DNA of 6,354 nucleotides from Chloroflexota bacterium. GTDB taxonomy: Bacteria > Chloroflexota > Anaerolineae > J102. The notes under the pieces are model-generated. The model saw nothing but the letters and a program-made list of their open reading frames with translations. It searched no databases and had not been told where the DNA came from. The stretch covers positions 1 to 6,354 of the forward strand of contig PIVW01000349.1 in assembly GCA_003353825.1 (NCBI GenBank), given 5' to 3'. How positions within the stretch are numbered: position 1 is the first letter of the stretch; each line of letters begins with the position of its first letter. The translations under genes were made by a program, and so were the position numbers. Positions 5,812 through 6,354 of the stretch are shown here, in pieces.

Positions 5812-6189
5812 GGGTGTGTCCTAGATGAATTATTGGCGATCCGTTTTTTAGCCAGATTGTGAATAAGGTCTACCCAGAAAGCCTTGGGCTGGGGCCAGAA
5901 GCACGAAATGGAGAAATAATTGATTGTGTACGGTCAATAATTAACTGTTAATGAAGGATGCAGCCGTATAGCGTTTGAGTGCTGAAAACAATGTGCTTAG
6001 GACTGAGAATTCATTCCCCTGCGAGACTCGACCGTCATTCTGCCCTAAACCCTTATCACTGTGGCGTTGATATCGAGCAGTTCCAATAACAATTAGTTAT
6101 TGGTTATTTGTTCTTAGTTATTTGACTGATGCTTTTCGAGAAGTAGCTTTTGCAGGTTAGTCTGCTCCCAACTCGTTTAGGACACACCC
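5812..6189. mobile_element. Element A: 378-bp non-coding element with terminal inverted repeats (MITE-like)
   Basis: The left end, GGGTGTGTCCTAGATGAATT (5812-5831), and the reverse complement of the right end, GGGTGTGTCCTAAACGAGTT (from 6189 back to 6170), agree at 17 of 20 positions and are identical over the first 12. The element is flanked by AAATGATAC on the left and AGATGATAC on the right, as a 9-bp target duplication with one change would be. No coding frame of useful size is present inside, so it would be non-autonomous and mobilised by a transposase elsewhere. The interior is AT-rich, with a palindrome TTAACTGTTAA (5941-5951) and a hairpin at 6083-6103. I cannot name the insertion-sequence family. 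Families with 9-bp duplications include IS1 and IS4 types. Confidence 0.62.
6083..6103 (+). other. Perfect hairpin inside element A
   Basis: CCAATAAC (6083-6090) and GTTATTGG (6096-6103) form an 8-bp stem with the 5-nt loop AATTA. TTAGTTATT also occurs twice directly (6093-6101 and 6114-6122). The downstream sequence is T-rich but has no uninterrupted T-run. Confidence 0.5.
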
Positions 6190-6213
6190 AGATGATACGG
6201 GTGTGTCCTTTTT
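6179..6213 (+). terminator. Intrinsic terminator formed at the junction of two inverted-repeat ends
   Basis: AGGACACACCC (6179-6189) pairs perfectly with GGGTGTGTCCT (6199-6209) across a 9-nt loop (AGATGATAC) and is followed by five T residues (6209-6213). By sequence this is a strong terminator. Its arms are the right end of element A and the left end of element B, and its loop is the putative target-site spacer. It is the first good plus-strand terminator after the subtilase stop, about 370 nt downstream. Confidence 0.75.
6190..6198 (+). repeat. Right copy of the putative target-site duplication, and spacer between elements A and B
   Basis: AGATGATAC sits exactly between the right end of element A and the left end of element B. 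Together with the following GGGTGTGTCCT it makes ATGATACGGGTGTGTCCT (6192-6209), an 18-bp exact direct repeat of 5805-5822. Confidence 0.55.
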
Positions 6214-6354
6214 GAGTTAGAGGACAACCTTACCTGACCATACTAACATGTTTGGAGGCCGGTTCAGGCCTTCTGATCTTCCGAAACGGGGAGTTACGTT
6301 GACGAATCTAGGTCGAATCCTGGCGACACATTATGTCTCCAACTCATTTAGGAC
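6199..6354. mobile_element. Element B: second element with the same inverted repeats, cut by the window end
   Basis: The left end, GGGTGTGTCCTTTTTGAGTT (6199-6218), matches the element A right end (reverse complement) at 16 of 20 positions. CCAACTCATTTAGGAC (6339-6354) matches the element A right end CCAACTCGTTTAGGAC (6168-6183) at 15 of 16. The sequence stops 6 bp before the expected ACACCC terminus, so the element would be 162 bp if that is its end. The interior carries a small inverted repeat, AGGCC (6256-6260) and GGCCT (6267-6271), and no open frame of note. Confidence 0.5.

Noticed and set aside
6161..6226. Integron attC-like recombination site (CCCAAC, long hairpin, GAGTTAG)
   Set aside because: The outer boxes do not match the RYYYAAC/GTTRRRY consensus well. 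The copy at 5812 is only half a hairpin, and the symmetry is fully explained by two facing terminal inverted repeats.
6305..6332. A tRNA T-arm-like string (GGTCGAATCC with flanking partial stem)
   Set aside because: The loop is one base short, the stem has a wobble and little else, and no acceptor, D or anticodon arms fit at the right distance.

Overview
The window looks like a piece of a Chloroflexota chromosome, probably of the Anaerolineae/Caldilinea type. This is inferred from style, not from a marker gene. The secreted subtilase has a long Thr/Pro linker, a C-terminal propeller and a last-ten-residue motif ending YLPVTLK, a combination I associate with that phylum. Base composition is moderate, and two of the three complete genes start with GTG.

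Layout. Positions 1-417 (+) are the 3' end of a c-type cytochrome with one visible CxxCH haem motif. It stops at a TGA, but the same frame continues to 513 and encodes a clean transmembrane anchor with a basic tail, so the gene looks interrupted by a single codon. A strong hairpin terminator (550-584) separates it from two minus-strand genes: a YciH/SUI1-type translation factor (655-990) and a trehalose synthase, treS (1168-2796, GTG start). Degenerate 7-bp tandem repeats lie on both sides of treS. A 369-bp divergent intergenic region with several nested palindromes separates treS from the largest gene.

That gene is a secreted subtilisin-like protease (3166-5808, +; 880 aa). In order it has a signal peptide, an I9-like propeptide, an S8 catalytic domain with an intact triad, a Thr/Pro linker, a seven-repeat beta-propeller and a short C-terminal motif.

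The last 546 bp hold no gene but are structured. I read them as two tandem small mobile elements (5812-6189, and 6199 to beyond the window). They share about 20-bp terminal inverted repeats beginning GGGTGTGTCC and are separated by a 9-bp spacer that nearly matches the 9 bp to the left of the first element, as a target-site duplication would. The first element sits directly at the subtilase stop codon. The junction between the two forms a textbook intrinsic terminator. The window ends inside a fourth copy of the terminal repeat, which suggests that an assembly break falls there.

The genes do not form an obvious pathway. The cytochrome end, the translation factor, trehalose synthase and the protease look like independent transcription units. 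The points most worth a second look are the in-frame TGA in the cytochrome gene, the tandem inverted-repeat elements, and the architecture of the protease.
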